Of a stretch of 64,000 bases of DNA, positions 8,733-17,474 are shown one piece after another. Source of the stretch: an uncultured Solobacterium sp. (GTDB taxonomy: Bacteria; Bacillota_I; Bacilli_A; Erysipelotrichales; Erysipelotrichaceae); assembly GCA_900543035.1 (NCBI GenBank), contig UQPV01000004.1, forward strand, positions 11,335 to 75,334, read 5' to 3'. The notes under the pieces are model-generated. The model searched no databases and was not told the DNA's origin. It saw only the letters and a program-made list of their open reading frames with translations. The first letter of the stretch is position 1. Each line of letters starts with the position of its first letter. Made by a program: the position numbers and the translations under genes.

Positions 8733-9782
8733 ATGCTGCATGGAATCGACATTTCCAACTATCAGCGCGGGCTGAGGATCGCCGATATCCAGGCGGATTT
8801 CGTCATCGTCAAGGCGAGCGAGGGAGTCGGCTATGAGGATCCTTCCGCAAAGGATCTCGCGCATCAGACGCTGCAGAGCGGCCGCAGGCTGGGCATGTAC
8901 CATTTTGCGCATCCGGGCAAGAATACGGCGCAGGCGGAGGCAGAGTGGTTCCTGAAGATCGTTCAGCCGTATATCGGCAAGGCCATCCTGGCGCTGGACT
9001 GGGAGGCGGACACCATCTCGGATACGGCGTGGGCGAAGGAATGGCTGGATATCGTCTACCAAAAAAGCGGGGTGCGCCCCTGGATCTACATGAGCGAATC
9101 GGTGGCAAACCGCTATGACTGGACGGACGTGGCGAAGGATTACCGGCTCTGGATGGCGCAGTATCGCAGCACGCAGCCGGCGTATCAGTATGATATGCGC
9201 AAGGCCGGCACGCCCGGCGCGGTTCGCCGCTGGCCCTCGATCATCTGCTGGCAGTGGAGCGACAATGGCCGGCTGAAGGGCTGGAACGGCGCGCTCGACA
9301 TGGATGTGTTCTATGGGGAGCGCAGCAAGTGGGATGAGATGGCGAAGGCGGCGCCGGCGCGCAAGAGCGAGGCGCAGATCGCCGATGAAGTGATCGCGGG
9401 CAAATGGGGAAACGGCGAGGAACGCACACGCCGGCTGAAGGCAGCCGGTCATGATCCTGACCGTATCCAGAAGCTCGTGAACGAGAAGCTGAAGCCAAAG
9501 AGCGTGGATGAGCTGGCGGAAGAGGTCATCGCAGGCAAATGGGGCAATGGAGAGACGCGGGCAAAGCGTCTTACGCAGGCCGGTCATGATGCCGCTGCCG
9601 TGCAGAAGCGGGTGAATGAGCTGCTTGAGGAGCGAAGCAAGAGCTATCATACGGTGCGCGCGGGCGATACGCTGAGCGCCATCGCCCAGCGCTATGGCAC
9701 CAGCGTGGCCCAGCTGGTCAGCTGGAATCACATCGCGGATCCTGACCGCATCCGTGTGGGCGAACGGCTGCGGGTGCATTGA
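8733..9782 (+). CDS. GH25 lysozyme (Cpl-7-like endolysin) with two CW_7 repeats and a C-terminal LysM
   Basis: This is a muramidase predicted to cut N-acetylmuramyl bonds of peptidoglycan. Residues 1-200 are a GH25 domain: GIDISNYQRG, FVIVKASEG, and ALDWEAD with the catalytic Asp/Glu pair. Two adjacent CW_7 (Cpl-7) repeats follow, each containing EVIAGKWGNGE and ending in a VNE(K/L)L segment. The last 45 residues are LysM (YHTVRAGDTLSAIAQRYG). No signal peptide is visible, as in phage endolysins that leave through a holin. No holin or phage gene is nearby. AAAGGAGTGAGC precedes ATG 8733. A domesticated phage lysin or a secreted autolysin using another route are both possible. Confidence 0.9.
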   Translation: MLHGIDISNYQRGLRIADIQADFVIVKASEGVGYEDPSAKDLAHQTLQSGRRLGMYHFAHPGKNTAQAEAEWFLKIVQPYIGKAILALDWEADTISDTAWAKEWLDIVYQKSGVRPWIYMSESVANRYDWTDVAKDYRLWMAQYRSTQPAYQYDMRKAGTPGAVRRWPSIICWQWSDNGRLKGWNGALDMDVFYGERSKWDEMAKAAPARKSEAQIADEVIAGKWGNGEERTRRLKAAGHDPDRIQKLVNEKLKPKSVDELAEEVIAGKWGNGETRAKRLTQAGHDAAAVQKRVNELLEERSKSYHTVRAGDTLSAIAQRYGTSVAQLVSWNHIADPDRIRVGERLRVH

Positions 9783-9807
9783 CAGCCGCGTTCCGGTATA
9801 TTAGAAT
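9779..9807 (+). promoter_or_regulatory. Strong promoter of the MATE leader
   Basis: Perfect TTGACA (9779-9784), 17 bases, TAGAAT (9802-9807). It overlaps the stop codon of the lysozyme gene. The expected RNA start is about 9814. Confidence 0.75.
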
Positions 9808-9813
9808 AGGGTG

Positions 9814-9887
9814 GATAAATTTGCCGCCGGGCAAGCATTGAGCCGCATCGACAGGCCTGAGAAGATGCGTGTTCGATGCTTTTTTTT
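9814..9887 (+). promoter_or_regulatory. Leader RNA ending in an intrinsic terminator upstream of the MATE gene (possible attenuator or riboswitch)
   Basis: Between the promoter and the MATE start lies a leader of about 74 bases. It forms a small hairpin TTGCC-GCCG-GGCAA (9821-9834) and then a long terminator. In the terminator GCATCGA (9845-9851) pairs with TCGATGC (9873-9879), extended by CA/TG with one bulge, and eight T follow (9880-9887). The MATE ribosome site comes right after. A promoter followed by a terminator followed by a transporter gene is the layout of transcription attenuation. I could not match the leader to a riboswitch class I know. Confidence 0.5.
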
Positions 9888-9907
9888 GCGGCAGGGGAGG
9901 AATGTGC

Positions 9908-11221
9908 ATGAACCTGAATCTCTTCTTCCGTTATGTCTCAGCGAGCGTGGCCGGGATGATCGCGCTGTCCTGTTACATCCTGGCCGATACGTATTTTGTC
10001 TCTGCCGGCATGGGCGCGGACGGCCTCACCGCGCTGAATCTCGCCATCCCCATATACAGCTTCATCCATGGCAGCGGCCTGATGATCGGCATCGGCGCAG
10101 CGACGCGCTTCACGATGCAGAAGAGCCGGGGACAGGACAGGGAGGCGGATGCGTACTTCACGCATGCGCTGCTGAGCGCGGGCGTGTTCGCGCTGGTCTG
10201 TGTGGCAGGATCGTTTGGTGCAGAACAGATCGTGCGCATCTTCGGCGCCCAGGGAAGGGTGGCGCAGTACAGCGCTGACTATCTGCGGGTGATCATGTCG
10301 TTCGGCCCGGCGTTCCTGCTCAACAATGTCCTGCTCGGCTTTGTCCGCAATGACGGCGCGCCGCGGCTGGCCATGAGCGCCATGATCATCGGCTCGCTTT
10401 CCAATGTGGTGCTGGACTGGGTGATGATCTTCCCTTGCGGCATGGGGATCGTCGGCGCCGCTGTAGCGACCGGGCTGGCGCCGATCATCAGCGTGCTCAT
10501 CCTCTCACCGCATGTCCTGCGCAGCCGCTGCGGCTTTCATGTGATCCGCTGCCCGCTCTCCTGGCGCAAGGCCGTGACGCTGCTTTCGGCCGGCGTGCCT
10601 TCATTGGTGAGCGAGGTGTCTTCCGGCGTGGTGATGATCGTATTCAACTTCCTGCTGCTTCATCTGGGCGGCAATACGGCCGTGGCGGCATATGGCGTCA
10701 TCGCCAATCTTTCTCTGGTGGTGATCTCCATCTGCACCGGCATCGCGCAGGGCATCCAGCCGCTGCTCACCCGCGCCTGCGCGGCGGGCCGAAACAAGGA
10801 GGCGCGGCTGGTCCTGCGCGCTGCGCTGATCTGCATGCTCGTCTTCTCCGCCCTCGTCTTTGCGCTCACACAGCTGGGGACAGACGGGATCGTCGGCGTG
10901 TTCAACAGCGCGCGTGATCCGCAGCTGCAGCAGACGGCTGACGCGGGGATGCGGCTGTATTTCCTGGCTGTGCCTTTTGCCGGCTTCAACATCATCCTCT
11001 CGATGTATTTTACTTCGGCTGCCCGCCTGCGGGAGGCGCATGTCATCTCGCTGCTGCGCGGCTTTGTGCTGATCATCCCGACGACGTTTCTGCTGGCTGC
11101 CGTTCTGGGGATCACGGGCGTATGGTGTGCTTTCCCGCTGACGGAGGCGCTGTGTGCGCTGCTCGCCCTGGCGTTTTGGGCATATGCCGGAAAACAGCGG
11201 CTGGCCGCAGTGAGCGCATAA
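9908..11221 (+). CDS. MATE-family efflux transporter
   Basis: This is a polytopic membrane protein of 437 residues with about 12 hydrophobic spans arranged as two related halves, typical of the MATE (MOP) family. The family exports drugs or metabolites using sodium or proton gradients. The N terminus (SVAGMIALSCYILADTYF, then GADGLTALNLAIPIYSF) follows the usual MATE pattern of a DxxFV segment followed by ALxLAxPI. The start is ATG 9908 with GGGGAGG seven bases upstream. An earlier in-frame ATG at 9902 is too close to that site. The gene lies behind its own promoter and a terminator-containing leader. Substrate is unknown. The closest functional group may be MepA/VmrA-like exporters. Confidence 0.85.
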   Translation: MNLNLFFRYVSASVAGMIALSCYILADTYFVSAGMGADGLTALNLAIPIYSFIHGSGLMIGIGAATRFTMQKSRGQDREADAYFTHALLSAGVFALVCVAGSFGAEQIVRIFGAQGRVAQYSADYLRVIMSFGPAFLLNNVLLGFVRNDGAPRLAMSAMIIGSLSNVVLDWVMIFPCGMGIVGAAVATGLAPIISVLILSPHVLRSRCGFHVIRCPLSWRKAVTLLSAGVPSLVSEVSSGVVMIVFNFLLLHLGGNTAVAAYGVIANLSLVVISICTGIAQGIQPLLTRACAAGRNKEARLVLRAALICMLVFSALVFALTQLGTDGIVGVFNSARDPQLQQTADAGMRLYFLAVPFAGFNIILSMYFTSAARLREAHVISLLRGFVLIIPTTFLLAAVLGITGVWCAFPLTEALCALLALAFWAYAGKQRLAAVSA

Positions 11222-11232
11222 ATGAAAAAGGG

Positions 11233-11296
11233 CCGTGAAGCCCTGATCATCCCTTGTCATCAGACGGGGAAAGATCAGCGTTCACGGTCTTTTTTT
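11233..11296. terminator. Bidirectional terminator between the MATE and DUF815 genes
   Basis: A long interrupted stem pairs CCGTGAA (11233-11239), CTGATC (11243-11248) and CCC with GGG, GATCAG (11273-11278) and TTCACGG (11281-11287). A T run at 11288-11296 serves the plus strand. AAAAA before the stem gives T on the minus strand. The right arm overlaps the 3' end of the DUF815 gene. Confidence 0.8.
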
Positions 11297-12618
11297 GCTT
11301 CCTGTGCCTGTTTTATGAGCGCTTTTCCGCTGAGGTCATAGATTAGCTGCTGCGCTGCCCTTCCGCTCATGCCGCCATGGCTGAGCTCCCACTTGCGGGC
11401 CTCTGCGATCAGCTCCTCCTCGCTCAGGGTGATCTCCGGATAGCGCCTTGCCAGTTCGCACACGATCTTCATGTAGTTTTTCTGATTCGGCCGTTCGTAG
11501 CAGATGGACAAGCCGAAGCGCGCCACCAGGCTGAGCTTTTCCTGCACGGTGTCGCTGTGATGCAGCTCATCCTCGTTCATGTCGCTGCGGTCGCTCCATG
11601 TCTCCCTGATCAGGTGGCGGCGGTTGCTGGTGGCGTAGATGAGGATGTTTTCCGGCCGGGTCTCCACTCCGCCTTCGATGACGGCCTTCAGGAATTTATA
11701 GTCGGTCTCGAAATCTTCGAAAGAGAGGTCGTCCATATAGATGATGAACCGGTGGCTGCGCAGCTTGAGGCGCGCGATCAGCGCGGAGAGATCCTTGAAC
11801 TGATGGCGGTAGATCTCGACCATGCGCAGGCCGTCTTGATAAAACTCGTTGACGATCGCCTTGATGCTGGTGGATTTGCCGGTGCCGCTGTCTCCGTAAA
11901 GCAGGACATTGTTGGCGCTGCGCCCTTCGACGAAGGCGCGCGTGTTGTCGATGAGCAGCTGTTTCTGCATCTCATAGCCGACCAGGTCGCTGAGCACGAC
12001 GTTGTCCATGTTGCGGATCGGCAGAAAGGTGAGATCACCTTCTCTTTGCTCGAAGCGGAAGGCGCGGTTGAAGGCGAATATGCCGGCGCCGTATCGGGTG
12101 TAGAAGTCGGTCAGCGCGTCATACATCTCTTCCGCGCTCTCGCTGTTCTCCAGCTTGTCCACCATCTGCAGCACCATCTCGCTGACGCCGCGGTTGTACA
12201 TGCGCTCGCTCTTGGCGACGGCGTGATAGTGGGTGATCAGCGAGAAGCAGTCGAGATTCAGCCGTTTTTCGAGACGGCTGAAGTCATAGTCGAACAGTTC
12301 CCGGAACACTTGCAGATCCTGCAGGACGAACAGATTGACCGTCCCTTGCGGAGCCGGCTTCTTCTCGCAGACCAAAGAGAAGGAATTCTCGTGGGTCATG
12401 AGCAGCCAGGTCAGATAACAGTGCCACAGATTGCCGTCGAATCCGCATTCGGTAGACAGATCGAGCAGCGCCTTGATCTGGGCGTGGATCCGGTCGATCA
12501 GTTCGTATTTCGGCGCGCTTCCTTCATCGAACTCGCGGATGATGCTGCACAGCTGACGGAAGATGCTGTCAGCGGGGAACCCGCGGTAGACGACGAGACG
12601 GGCGTATTCCTGATACAT
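11275..12618 (-). CDS. DUF815-family AAA+ ATP-binding protein
   Basis: This is a 447-residue cytoplasmic ATPase of unknown role. About 190 N-terminal residues are helical with no known motif. They are followed by a AAA+ core with Walker A (LLYGDSGTGKST), Walker B in IIYMDDLSFED, and a sensor region in LIYATSNRRHLI. Together these are characteristic of the DUF815 family, which is widespread in Bacillota and usually encoded alone. The start ATG 12618 has AAGGGGG on the minus strand about 9 bases upstream. A promoter -10 TATAAT lies at 12655 down to 12650 with a weak -35. It converges on the MATE gene and shares its terminator. Confidence 0.88.
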   Translation of the reverse strand: MYQEYARLVVYRGFPADSIFRQLCSIIREFDEGSAPKYELIDRIHAQIKALLDLSTECGFDGNLWHCYLTWLLMTHENSFSLVCEKKPAPQGTVNLFVLQDLQVFRELFDYDFSRLEKRLNLDCFSLITHYHAVAKSERMYNRGVSEMVLQMVDKLENSESAEEMYDALTDFYTRYGAGIFAFNRAFRFEQREGDLTFLPIRNMDNVVLSDLVGYEMQKQLLIDNTRAFVEGRSANNVLLYGDSGTGKSTSIKAIVNEFYQDGLRMVEIYRHQFKDLSALIARLKLRSHRFIIYMDDLSFEDFETDYKFLKAVIEGGVETRPENILIYATSNRRHLIRETWSDRSDMNEDELHHSDTVQEKLSLVARFGLSICYERPNQKNYMKIVCELARRYPEITLSEEELIAEARKWELSHGGMSGRAAQQLIYDLSGKALIKQAQEAKKDRER

Positions 12619-12723
12619 AGATGAAGCCCCCTTTGCGTATATACCATGTATTATAGCGAAACCGAAGTCGTTTGAAAAGCGGGAAAAAGAGCGGTTTCAT
12701 AAAATAATGAAACAAACAGCAAG

Positions 12724-12738
12724 TATTTTCAGAAAATA
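12724..12738 (+). promoter_or_regulatory. CodY-type operator upstream of the ilv operon
   Basis: TATTTTCAGAAAATA matches the CodY consensus AATTTTCWGAAAATT at 13 of 15 positions and is itself a palindrome. It lies 12 bases before the -35 of the ilv promoter. CodY is known to repress branched-chain amino acid genes when these amino acids and GTP are plentiful. No codY gene is in this window. Confidence 0.65.
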
Positions 12739-12750
12739 TTATCAATTGTA

Positions 12751-12779
12751 TTGACATGCCTCATAAAAAGTTTTAAACT
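12751..12779 (+). promoter_or_regulatory. Promoter of the ilv operon
   Basis: Perfect TTGACA (12751-12756), 17 bases, then TAAACT (12774-12779). The leader-peptide ATG follows 35 bases later. Confidence 0.7.
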
Positions 12780-12814
12780 ATGAACAACACCGGATCTGAA
12801 AGGAAGTGGACGCC

Positions 12815-12928
12815 ATGATGGGCCTGGCAGTGATTATTATTATCCTTATAGTCCTAAGCAAGTCTGTTTTTCTTTCAAGAATACCGCAGAGCGGTTCTCC
12901 GGCAACAGATCTCTTTTGTCATTGCTGA
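12815..12928 (+). CDS. Branched-chain amino acid leader peptide (37 residues)
   Basis: A short open frame with AAAGGAAG eight bases before ATG 12815 encodes MMGLA, then residues 6-14 that read V-I-I-I-I-L-I-V-L, then a serine-rich tail ending in TGA 12926-12928. Ten of the first 14 residues are Val, Ile or Leu, including the rarer codons ATA, CTA and CTT. It sits between the ilv promoter and a strong intrinsic terminator, directly upstream of ilvA. By analogy with ilv/leu leaders, ribosome stalling at these codons when branched-chain tRNAs are uncharged would prevent terminator formation. The hydrophobic stretch could also be read as a tiny membrane peptide, but position and codons favour a leader. 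Confidence 0.8.
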   Translation: MMGLAVIIIILIVLSKSVFLSRIPQSGSPATDLFCHC

Positions 12929-12948
12929 GTGATGATGAGGATTGAAAG

Positions 12949-12982
12949 AAAAGCAGCACTATTTCAGATAGGCTGCTTTTTT
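12949..12982 (+). terminator. Attenuator (intrinsic terminator) of the ilv operon leader
   Basis: AAAAGCAGC (12949-12957) pairs with GCTGCTTTT (12972-12980), continued by CTAT/ATAG after one bulged base, and is followed by six T (12977-12982). TGCTG at the leader stop codon (12923-12927) could pair with CAGCA (12954-12958) in the left arm as part of an antiterminator. This second pairing is short and is only a suggestion. Confidence 0.75.
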
Positions 12983-13001
12983 GTTAAATAGGAGGGGTTA
13001 A

Positions 13002-14204
13002 ATGAACAGCAGAGATGTAGAGGCCGCGGCGAAGCGCTTGCAGGGCAATATCCATAACGTGAAGGTGACCAGCTCAAAGACGTTTTCGGCCATGAGCGGA
13101 TGCGACCTGTTCCTGAAGAGCGAAAACCGGCAGAAGACCGGTTCCTTCAAGGTCAGGGGCGCCTTCAACAAGCTGGCGCGGCTGAAGGAAGCAGGCAGCA
13201 CGCGTCCGGTCATCGCGAGCAGCGCGGGCAATCACGCACAGGGGGTAAGCTATGCGAGCGCACAGCTGGGCATGCAGGCGACGATCGTGATGCCCAAGAG
13301 CACGCCGATCGCCAAGGTGATGGCCACCAGAGGATATGGCGCTGAGGTCGTCTTGGCCGGCGACAACTATGACGAATGCTATGAAGAGGCGCTGCGCATC
13401 CAGCAGGAGCGCGACGCGGTGTTCATTCATCCCTTTGACGATGAGGACGTGATCGCCGGGCAGGGGACCATTGCCTATGAGATCTGCCGCGATCTGCCCA
13501 ACGTGGACATGATCGTCGTTCCGGCAGGGGGAGGAGGCCTGCTGGCCGGCATCAGCTTCTACGCGAAGCAGATCAATCCCCGCATCAAGATCGTCGGCGT
13601 GCAGGCTGAGGGCGCGGACGCCATCGTGCGTTCCTTCCGCAGCGGGAAGCATTGTTCGACGGACACCGTGAATACGATCGCGGACGGCATCGCGGTCATG
13701 AACCCGGGAGAGAAGACGGTAGCGCTCATCCAGGAGAACGTGGATGAGATGGTGACGGTCAGCGATGATGAGATCGCTTCTACGATCCTGCTGCTGCTGG
13801 AGCGGGAAAAGCAGGTGGTGGAACCGGCCGGCGCATGTTCGCTGGCGGCGGTGCTCAATCACAAGATCGATGTCGCGGACAAACGAGTCGTCTGTGTCCT
13901 TTCCGGAGGAAACATCGATGTGTCCTTCATTCACAAGGTCGTGGAAAAGGGCCTGGTGACCAGAGGACGGAACATGAAATTTAAGACGCCGATGCTCGAT
14001 GTGCCGGGATCGCTGGAAAAGATCGCGGGCATCCTGCATGAGGTCAATGCCAATATCATCGAAGTGCGGTATGACCGCATTTCAGCGGATCTGAACCTGA
14101 ATGAGACCATCATCCATATGGGGGTCGAGGTCAGCAGCAAGGAGCATGGCGAGGCGATGATCCGTGAACTGAGGGCGAACGGCTATGATGTGACATTGGA
14201 GTAA
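13002..14204 (+). CDS. ilvA: Threonine ammonia-lyase (threonine deaminase)
   Basis: This PLP enzyme converts threonine to 2-oxobutanoate, the first committed step to isoleucine. ENRQKTGSFKVRGAFNKL contains the PLP lysine, and SSAGNHAQGVSYA plus VVPAGGGGLLAG are the cofactor and phosphate loops. The C-terminal 75 residues (FKTPMLDVPGSLEKIAGIL...) form a single ACT domain. The 400-residue length is that of the short, one-ACT form rather than the longer E. coli IlvA. GGAGGGG lies 6 bases before ATG 13002. It is the first structural gene after the attenuator, 15 bases from ilvB, so it is co-regulated with the rest of the pathway. Confidence 0.93.
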   Translation: MNSRDVEAAAKRLQGNIHNVKVTSSKTFSAMSGCDLFLKSENRQKTGSFKVRGAFNKLARLKEAGSTRPVIASSAGNHAQGVSYASAQLGMQATIVMPKSTPIAKVMATRGYGAEVVLAGDNYDECYEEALRIQQERDAVFIHPFDDEDVIAGQGTIAYEICRDLPNVDMIVVPAGGGGLLAGISFYAKQINPRIKIVGVQAEGADAIVRSFRSGKHCSTDTVNTIADGIAVMNPGEKTVALIQENVDEMVTVSDDEIASTILLLLEREKQVVEPAGACSLAAVLNHKIDVADKRVVCVLSGGNIDVSFIHKVVEKGLVTRGRNMKFKTPMLDVPGSLEKIAGILHEVNANIIEVRYDRISADLNLNETIIHMGVEVSSKEHGEAMIRELRANGYDVTLE

Positions 14205-14219
14205 AGGAGGAAGACACGG

Positions 14220-15887
14220 ATGAAGATGAATGGTTCACAGATACTGATACAGTCTCTGATCGACCAGGGAGTGGATACGATATTCGGTTATCCCGGCGGA
14301 TCAGTGCTGAACATTTACGATGCATTATATGAGAAGAGCGACGAGATCCGCCATGTGCTGACTTCCCATGAGCAGGGGGCGGCGCATGCCGCGGACGGCT
14401 ATGCGCGCAGCACCGGGAAGACCGGGGTCTGCCTGGCCACCAGCGGCCCGGGAGCGACCAACCTGGTCACCGGCATCGCGACCGCGTACATGGACAGCGT
14501 TCCTGTGGTCGCCATCACCGGCAATGTCTCCAATGATCTGCTGGGCAGAGATTCGTTCCAGGAGGTGAACATCGCGGGCATCACGATGCCGATCACCAAG
14601 CATAATTTCATCGTGCAGCGGGTGGAGGATCTGGCCGCCACGGTGCGCAAGGCGTTCGTGATCGCCAATTCAGGGCGCAAGGGGCCGGTGCTCATCGACA
14701 TTCCCAAGGATGTGACCGCAGCGGTCACGGAATATATCCCATTGCCCAAGTACCGCATCCGCAAGCTGCCCAAGGTGGATGAGGCCAAGTTCGAGGAGGC
14801 GATGAACGCCATCAAGGAAGCTAAGCGTCCATTGATCTATTCCGGCGGCGGCATCATCAGCGCCGGAGCGACCAAGGAGCTGCTCAGCTTCTCCAAGCAT
14901 ATGGATATTCCGATCACCACGAGCATGATGGGCCTGTCTTCCGTGCCGTATGATTATGATCTGTATCTGGGCATGATCGGCATGCATGGCACGCCGGTGG
15001 CCAACTATGCGACGCTCAACACGGATCTGATCATCGCGATCGGCGCGCGTTTCTCTGATCGTGTGGCAGGCAATCGTGAGGAATTTGGCAAGAATGCCAA
15101 GATCATCCATTTTGACATCGACGCGTCGGAGATCTCCAAGAACGTGCATTCGGATATGGCCATCGTGGGAGATGCCAAATACATCCTGAAGCACATGATC
15201 GAGCGGATGCCGGAGACACGCCATAAGGAGTGGACCGACACGCTGAAGGATTTTAAGACGAAGCTTGGTCTGCCTAAGCCGAAGGAGGGGGACGCGGTCG
15301 ATCCGCGCGATCTGGCCTTGACGCTGCATCAGATCGTCGGCGAGGATGCGATCATCGTCACCGATGTCGGCCAGCATCAGATGATCATGGCACAGTATTA
15401 TCAATTCACCCGCCCGCGCAGCTTCGTGAGCTCCTGCGGCTTAGGCACGATGGGATTCGGCATGGGCGCCGCCATCGGTGCCAAGATCGCCAACCCGAAG
15501 CGACCGGTCGTGCTCGTCACGGGGGATGGCAGCTTCCACATGAACATGAACGAGCTGGCCACCGCGGTCAGCGAGAAGCTGCCGATCGTCGTGCTCATCT
15601 TCAACAATCATGTGCTGGGCATGGTGCGCCAGTGGCAGACGCTGTTTTATGAGCACCGTTACTCTAATACGACGATCGACCGCGCCACCGACTATGTGAA
15701 GCTGGCGGAGGCGTTTGGCGGAAAGGGCCTGCGCATCAAGAACCGCTATGATATCGAACCGGTCATGAAGGAGGCCATGCACAGCGATACCGTCTGTGTC
15801 GTCGACTGCTGGATTGACAAGGATGACTGTGTCTATCCGATCATCCCGCCGGGAAAAGGTGCGAAGGACATCATCATCGGAAACTAA
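14220..15887 (+). CDS. ilvB: Acetolactate synthase, large (catalytic) subunit
   Basis: A TPP-dependent enzyme that condenses pyruvate with pyruvate or 2-oxobutanoate. The 555-residue product shows IFGYPGGSVLNIYDAL, SHEQGAAHAADGYARSTG (with the catalytic Glu), LATSGPGATNLVTGIATAY, and the C-terminal TPP motif GDGSFHMNMNELATA followed by NNHVLGMVRQW. These are all standard for biosynthetic AHAS. AAAGGAGG precedes ATG 14220. It lies 15 bases after ilvA and 11 bases before ilvN, which encodes its regulatory partner. Confidence 0.95.
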   Translation: MKMNGSQILIQSLIDQGVDTIFGYPGGSVLNIYDALYEKSDEIRHVLTSHEQGAAHAADGYARSTGKTGVCLATSGPGATNLVTGIATAYMDSVPVVAITGNVSNDLLGRDSFQEVNIAGITMPITKHNFIVQRVEDLAATVRKAFVIANSGRKGPVLIDIPKDVTAAVTEYIPLPKYRIRKLPKVDEAKFEEAMNAIKEAKRPLIYSGGGIISAGATKELLSFSKHMDIPITTSMMGLSSVPYDYDLYLGMIGMHGTPVANYATLNTDLIIAIGARFSDRVAGNREEFGKNAKIIHFDIDASEISKNVHSDMAIVGDAKYILKHMIERMPETRHKEWTDTLKDFKTKLGLPKPKEGDAVDPRDLALTLHQIVGEDAIIVTDVGQHQMIMAQYYQFTRPRSFVSSCGLGTMGFGMGAAIGAKIANPKRPVVLVTGDGSFHMNMNELATAVSEKLPIVVLIFNNHVLGMVRQWQTLFYEHRYSNTTIDRATDYVKLAEAFGGKGLRIKNRYDIEPVMKEAMHSDTVCVVDCWIDKDDCVYPIIPPGKGAKDIIIGN

Positions 15888-15898
15888 GGGGGAAGCAT

Positions 15899-16390
15899 AT
15901 GGAACGAAATGTATTATCGCTGCTGGTCGCCAACCATTTCGGCGTGTTGACCAGAGTGACCAATTTGTTTGGCCAGCGTGGGTTCAATATCGATTCGCTG
16001 GCGGTGGGAGAGACGGAAAATCCGCGCTTCTCCCGCATCACGATCACCACGCATGGCGATGAGCGCGTGATCAATCAGATCAAGCTGCAGCTGGCCAAGC
16101 TGGAGGATGTGAAGGCCGTGGTGGAGATCCCGGAAGAGCAGCTGTTCATCCGGGAGGTCGTATTGATCAAGGCAGAGCCGAAGAAGGCGCAGATGGAAGC
16201 GTTCGAGCAGGCCGTGTCTGATTTCGGCGGACGGCTGCAGATCGTGGAAGGCGATGTGTATGTGATCGAGCTCACCGATACGCCGGACAGCATCAACTAC
16301 TTCATCGAAGAGCTTCAGGACTTCCATATCCGGGAGATCAGCCGCACCGGCGGCGTGGCGCTGGAGCTGTCGAGGGAGACCGTATACTGA
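15899..16390 (+). CDS. ilvN: Acetolactate synthase, small (regulatory) subunit
   Basis: The regulatory subunit of AHAS makes the catalytic subunit valine-sensitive. The 163 residues start with an ACT domain (LVANHFGVLTRVTNLFGQRG followed by FNIDSLAVGETE). The C-terminal half ends in EISRTGGVALEL, typical of IlvN/IlvH. GGGGGAAGCAT precedes ATG 15899. It directly follows ilvB. A 64-base gap separates it from ilvC, with AGAGGAGG as the next ribosome site and no terminator seen. Confidence 0.95.
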   Translation: MERNVLSLLVANHFGVLTRVTNLFGQRGFNIDSLAVGETENPRFSRITITTHGDERVINQIKLQLAKLEDVKAVVEIPEEQLFIREVVLIKAEPKKAQMEAFEQAVSDFGGRLQIVEGDVYVIELTDTPDSINYFIEELQDFHIREISRTGGVALELSRETVY

Positions 16391-16436
16391 TATTACCGCA
16401 CCCATGTGCGTTAATATAGATGAGGAAAACAGTTAG

Positions 16437-17450
<1,014 letters not shown>

Positions 17451-17474
17451 ACGATTGGAAATCAGGTGAATACA

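Noticed and set aside
9845-9880. CTGAGA in the MATE leader as part of a TPP riboswitch
   Set aside because: The downstream ACCC...GAACCTGAT part and the long helices of the TPP class are missing. Fluoride, preQ1, ZTP and guanidine motifs that I know do not fit either.
12815-12928. Small hydrophobic peptide as a toxin or membrane protein
   Set aside because: The hydrophobic stretch is made only of Val, Ile and Leu, and it lies between the ilv promoter and a terminator, so a leader peptide is more likely.
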